From assembly GCA_025934895.1 (NCBI GenBank), contig JAICWH010000024.1, forward strand, positions 1 to 35,352: 35,352 nucleotides of DNA, in the 5' to 3' direction. The position numbers and the translations under genes are program-made. This document shows, piece after piece, positions 32,629-35,352 of this stretch; positions within the stretch are counted from its first letter, which is position 1; every line of letters starts with the position of its first letter. This DNA comes from Nocardioidaceae bacterium (lineage in GTDB: Bacteria; Actinomycetota; Actinomycetes; Propionibacteriales; Nocardioidaceae). Under the pieces are notes generated by a model. That model was not told where the DNA came from. It made no database searches and saw only the letters and a list, made by a program, of their open reading frames with translations.

Positions 32629-33165
32629 TCAGGCGTGGACGTGCTCGACGCCCAGCGTAGGCTCGGCGGCCTTCTCCGCACGAGACTGCGCGAGGAGCCC
32701 GACGCCGTAGAAGACGGCAGCGATCGGCAGGGAGAGCACCAGAGCCCCCAGGCCTCCGGTCGAGGAGTCCTTGACCAGGGTGACGACCTGGAGGGCGAGG
32801 ATCCCGACCAGACCGAGGACCTGGTTCTGCCTGCTCCCGGCGAAGCGCGCTACGGCGTACGCCATCGCGACCGACAGCGGCAGGGCGAAGCCGCATCGGG
32901 TGACCCATCCGAACGCCGGGACGCTGGCTGCGATGACCAGGAACGAGACACCGATGACGGCCAGGATGCCGCGTCGTCGCCAGAGGATCGGCAGGGCTGC
33001 GAGGATGAAGACCGGGACCATGAGCGCCGAGTGCGAGTCGAGCGAGTGGGCGAGGTCGGCGGCGGCCCCCGCGTTGACGTTCTCGAGCCCGACCAGGGTG
33101 GCGAGGGCGACCATCACCGCCGTCAGCACGTAGTCGAGAGGCCGGATGCCCTTCACGATGTCCAT
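32629..33165 (-). CDS. free-standing membrane sensor domain, paralogue of the pseudokinase amino-terminal half
   Basis: This 178-residue protein has about five membrane helices and no kinase or other soluble domain. It is plainly related to residues 1-170 of the next gene product. Both have R-P-x-D-x-V-L near the start, S-H-S followed by M-V-P-V-F, P-x-L-W-x-R-R, the exact string FGWVTRCG, and a D-S-(S)-T-G loop. It probably arose by tandem duplication and loss of the kinase part, or is an ancestral sensor subunit. The ATG at 33165 has AAGGAG seven bases upstream. It is the first gene of the minus-strand operon; the next gene starts 12 bases after its stop. Confidence 0.78.
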   Translation of the reverse strand: MDIVKGIRPLDYVLTAVMVALATLVGLENVNAGAAADLAHSLDSHSALMVPVFILAALPILWRRRGILAVIGVSFLVIAASVPAFGWVTRCGFALPLSVAMAYAVARFAGSRQNQVLGLVGILALQVVTLVKDSSTGGLGALVLSLPIAAVFYGVGLLAQSRAEKAAEPTLGVEHVHA

Positions 33166-33271
33166 CTGTGTCTCCTTGTCCGATCCGGCGTCTGGCTGAC
33201 CCCGTTGGCACCACGCTCCCAACCCGACCGCGTCGTCGGCGTCGGCATCGAGGACGATCCTGACGGCGCGC

Positions 33272-33289
33272 GTCATCCTCGAGGATGAC
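33272..33289. promoter_or_regulatory. perfect 18-bp palindrome, probable response-regulator operator
   Basis: GTCATCCTCGAGGATGAC is a perfect palindrome. Its centre lies 42.5 bases before the GTG of the response regulator, which is also the presumed transcript start. A second imperfect half-site, GAGGACGAT (33250-33258), lies 31 bases upstream, about three helical turns. No -35 consensus is seen, as expected for an activator-dependent promoter. Confidence 0.65.
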
Positions 33290-33310
33290 CCACCACGGGC
33301 CCCCGGTCGG

Positions 33311-33316
33311 GACAAT
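33311..33316 (+). promoter_or_regulatory. -10 box of the response regulator gene
   Basis: GACAAT is followed by six bases and the GTG start at 33323, consistent with a leaderless transcript. Confidence 0.45.
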
Positions 33317-33322
33317 GAGCGG

Positions 33323-33979
33323 GTGATCAGGGTCCTCATCGCCGACGACCAGGAGCTCGTGCGCACCGGTTTCCGGGTGATCCTGGAGACCGAGGGTGAC
33401 ATCGAGGTCGTCGGCGAGGCCGAGACCGGCCAGCAGGCGGTCCGTCAGGCGGCCCTTCTCACGCCTCAGGTCGTCCTCATGGACATCCGGATGCCGGAGC
33501 TCGACGGCCTGGCCGCCACCGAGCAGATCCTGCGGCAGCGGGACCCGCCGACGGTCGTCGTACTGACGACCTTCGACCACAACGAGTACGTCTACCGTGC
33601 GCTGCGCGCCGGCGCGGCAGGCTTCCTTCTCAAGGACGCGCCGTCGTCGCGGCTGGTCGCGGCGGTGCGCGCCGCGGCGACCGGCGACTCGCTCATCGAG
33701 CCGTCGATCACCAAGCGGCTGGTGGAGCGGTTCGCCGAGCCGATGCCCACCCCGGGGATTCCGGCACGGCTCGCGCAGCTCACCGAGCGCGAGCTCGTCG
33801 TGCTGCGCCTGATCACCCGCGGTCTGTCCAACGCGGAGATCGCCGCGGAGATGGTGGTCGCCGAGACGACCGTGAAGACGCACGTGGCGCGCATCCTCAG
33901 CAAGCTGGCTCTGCGCGACCGGGTCCAGGCCGTCGTGCTCGCCTACGAGACCGGCTTCGTCGCCCGCGGCGGTTCTTGA
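33323..33979 (+). CDS. NarL/FixJ-family response regulator
   Basis: This 218-residue regulator has a receiver domain with the acidic pair D8/D9, the phospho-acceptor Asp54 ([13 protein letters not shown]), the switch Thr in [13 protein letters not shown] and Lys105 in [11 protein letters not shown] LuxR-type helix-turn-helix follows (about 152-205: [20 protein letters not shown], then [14 protein letters not shown]). It is divergent from the three-gene kinase operon and shares its upstream region, so it should be the partner of the canonical kinase. The palindrome at 33272-33289 is the likely binding site. Confidence 0.92.
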   Translation: MIRVLIADDQELVRTGFRVILETEGDIEVVGEAETGQQAVRQAALLTPQVVLMDIRMPELDGLAATEQILRQRDPPTVVVLTTFDHNEYVYRALRAGAAGFLLKDAPSSRLVAAVRAAATGDSLIEPSITKRLVERFAEPMPTPGIPARLAQLTERELVVLRLITRGLSNAEIAAEMVVAETTVKTHVARILSKLALRDRVQAVVLAYETGFVARGGS

Positions 33980-34058
33980 GCGACGCCTCGATCATCTGGT
34001 CGCTGGCCTCGTAGCTGGTGCCGCGGCCGAGCAGCGGCACCGGCCACCTGGTTCGCAC
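33978..34058 (-). pseudogene. coding-like fossil on the minus strand
   Basis: Read on the minus strand, this stretch gives [20 protein letters not shown] followed by EASLKNR. From the VPLLGRG part to the end, 24 codons in a row finish in G or C, and the residue mix (Ser, Tyr, Glu, Asp, Met, Lys, Asn) is that of a real protein and not of a shadow frame. No start or family motif is present, and both sides dissolve into low-complexity sequence. I do not recognise the parent family. It may be a leftover of a deleted gene. Confidence 0.35.
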
Positions 34059-34142
34059 AGCACGTCGACCACCACCGCCACCGCGCCCGCCGACGATGTC
34101 GGTGGCCGCCGTGGGTCCGGAGCACTGTGCCATGCTGGTGAC

Positions 34143-34250
34143 ATGCTCTCGACGCGGAACAGCACGCGCCGAGAGATGACGAACGAACCCGTCGGAGGCC
34201 GTGTCCGTGGCGAGGTGTCCGGGAAGGGCCCGGTGGACCGGACGGGATGA
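34143..34250 (+). CDS. possible short upstream ORF coupled to the acyltransferase
   Basis: A 35-codon frame starting at ATG 34143 ends in an ATGA overlap with the acyltransferase start. It has no recognised motif (rich in Arg, Gly and Thr), and about six of its codons end in A or T, which is weak for this genome. It may be a leader peptide or chance. Confidence 0.3.
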   Translation: MLSTRNSTRREMTNEPVGGRVRGEVSGKGPVDRTG

Positions 34251-34894
34251 GGATTGCGACGAGTGGCCAACGTGCCGCCGCGTTCGGGTTCTGTTTCGAC
34301 CAGCTCGTGCGAGGGGGCCTGCGCGGAGTGTGGGTGCGAGGGTCGGTCCCGGCCGGTGGAGCCGTGTGGGCGGCCAACCACCACAGCTGGTGGGACGGGT
34401 TCGTCGCCAACGCCGTCCTGCGTCAGGCAGGGCAGCATCCGTCCCTGGTGATGGATGCGGACAGTCTCCGCCAGTTCTCGTTCCTGAGAGATCTCGGCGC
34501 CCTTCCCGCCGACCAGCCCCGGGCTGCGCTGGCGGCGCTGCGCGCAGGGCGCACCGTGATCATCTTCCCCGAAGCCGCCCTTCGTACGCCTGGTCGCCTG
34601 GGACCGCTGGCGCCCGGCGCCGCGTGGCTGGCGCGAGGAAGTGGCGCGCCACTGGTGGTCGCCGCCACCCGCATCGTCATGCGGGGCCAGCAGAAGCCGG
34701 AGGCCTATGTCGACGTCAGGATCAGCGACGACGGAGAGCTGTCGGAGCAGCTGGCCCGGAGCCTACGAGACCTGGACGACCGGCTCGCCGACAGTGACCC
34801 ACGAGAGCCGCTGCCCGGCTTCCGGCTGGCGGTGACGGGACTCAGCAGCTGGGACGAACGGATCGCCCGCGTCGCCACCTGGGTGCGACGGTGA
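34247..34894 (+). CDS. PlsC-like lysophospholipid acyltransferase
   Basis: This 215-residue protein has the acyltransferase HX4D motif in NHHSWWD (about 45-51) and the [10 protein letters not shown] block that contacts the glycerol-phosphate or other acceptor. No membrane helix is clear. The family moves acyl chains from acyl-CoA or acyl-ACP to a hydroxyl group. The stop overlaps the glycosyltransferase start by four bases (GTGA). A paired acyltransferase and family 2 glycosyltransferase is seen in clusters that make acylated glycosyl carotenoids or other glycolipids, but nothing else of such a cluster is in view, so the product is not assigned. Confidence 0.82.
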   Translation: MRIATSGQRAAAFGFCFDQLVRGGLRGVWVRGSVPAGGAVWAANHHSWWDGFVANAVLRQAGQHPSLVMDADSLRQFSFLRDLGALPADQPRAALAALRAGRTVIIFPEAALRTPGRLGPLAPGAAWLARGSGAPLVVAATRIVMRGQQKPEAYVDVRISDDGELSEQLARSLRDLDDRLADSDPREPLPGFRLAVTGLSSWDERIARVATWVRR

Positions 34895-35352
34895 GCCTAA
34901 TGCGACGGGCCGTCGTCGCGTTCCTGGCCTTCAAGCTCCTCAACCTCGCGGTCAACCTGGTTGCGTTTCCCGTGCTGAGGAGCACGGCACCTGCACCGAC
35001 CGGCCGGCCGGCGCGGCCCTCTCGCTCGGTCTCGCTGCTGGTGCCGATGCGCAACGAGACCCACCGGCTGGCGGACACCCTCCCGGGGATCCTCGCTCAG
35101 GGCGTCGATGAGCTGATCCTGCTGGACGACTGCTCGACCGATGCCACCCTGGAGATGGCGCGCGCGCTGTCCTCGGCTGGTGACGCGCTCATGGTCGCCG
35201 GGGTCCCCACACCGCCAGGTTGGACCGGCAAGACATGGGCCTGCAGCCAGCTCGCCACGCGCGCTCACGGCGACGTCCTGGTGTTCTGTGACGCGGACGT
35301 GCTTCTCGCCGCGGGTGCAATGGACGCGGTCGTGACGGAGATGGACCGGCAG
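34891..35352 (+). CDS. family 2 glycosyltransferase, 3' end beyond the window
   Basis: The first 154 codons are present. An amino-terminal membrane helix (about 6-27) precedes a GT2 domain: SVSLLVPMRNETHRLADTLP with the first nucleotide-sugar residues, ELILLDDCSTDAT, and the metal-binding CDADVLL (DXD-type). It would transfer a sugar from a nucleotide-sugar donor at the membrane. The GTG at 34891 overlaps the acyltransferase stop in GTGA; an ATG three codons later is an alternative. The acceptor-binding half lies off the right edge. Confidence 0.85.
   Translation, partial: MSLMRRAVVAFLAFKLLNLAVNLVAFPVLRSTAPAPTGRPARPSRSVSLLVPMRNETHRLADTLPGILAQGVDELILLDDCSTDATLEMARALSSAGDALMVAGVPTPPGWTGKTWACSQLATRAHGDVLVFCDADVLLAAGAMDAVVTEMDRQ

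Overview
The window is about 35 kb of very GC-rich DNA with almost only G or C at third codon positions. It also has actinobacterial marker genes (mycothiol deacetylase MshB, a DUF3117 protein, a DUF3516 helicase, the sigE-rseA-htrA order) and many TAnnnT -10 boxes 6-7 bases before start codons. It reads as the chromosome of a Nocardioides-like actinobacterium (Nocardioidaceae or close). Family assignments rest on motif and protein recognition; no database was searched.

Layout, left to right. (1) 1-2906: the envelope-stress block, with HtrA-type protease (cut by the left edge), zinc-finger anti-sigma factor and ECF sigma factor SigE on the minus strand, divergent from an O-methyltransferase. 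This matches the Rv1220c-Rv1223 order of Mycobacterium tuberculosis. (2) 2903-5667: an inverted array of about 32-bp repeats, a GNAT acetyltransferase, leucyl aminopeptidase and a small DUF3117 gene. (3) 5795-8293: a PaaX-type regulator coupled to an enoyl-CoA hydratase, facing an SRPBCC protein and a DivIVA-domain protein. (4) 8316-13134: a diaminopimelate/lysine block with dapE, dapD, a wall-hydrolase-like protein, dapC and the 7Fe ferredoxin fdxA, plus the amino-terminal stub of a LOG-family gene. (5) 13319-17318: GNAT protein, VanW-family protein, small membrane protein and mshB. (6) 17438-22367: alpha/beta hydrolase, acyl-CoA synthetase, a carboxy-terminal fragment of a PHA synthase, an intracellular PHA depolymerase and an acyl-CoA dehydrogenase, which together suggest fatty acid and polyhydroxyalkanoate metabolism with the synthase lost. 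(7) 22476-26084: DUF3516 helicase, an orphan r1t-type holin, a second 32-bp repeat array and a VOC protein. (8) 26337-30247: a lone xanthine/CO-dehydrogenase-type large subunit divergent from an SDR, then a MarR regulator. (9) 30323-33979: a two-component locus with one normal histidine kinase, one degenerate kinase lacking the phospho-acceptor His, one free-standing copy of the degenerate kinase's membrane domain, and a divergent NarL-type response regulator. A perfect 18-bp palindrome lies in the shared promoter region. (10) 34247-35352: a PlsC-like acyltransferase translationally coupled to a family 2 glycosyltransferase cut by the right edge.

The most promising undescribed element is the two-component locus in (9): a canonical kinase with a pseudokinase and a kinase-less sensor paralogue, and an operator placed where a class II activator would bind. 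Other points of interest are two gene fossils (LOG and PhaC), a likely ATC start codon, the convergent-gene repeat arrays, the orphan holin with a 5' hairpin, and a coding-like fossil after the response regulator. No tRNA, rRNA, CRISPR array, transposase or integrase was seen.
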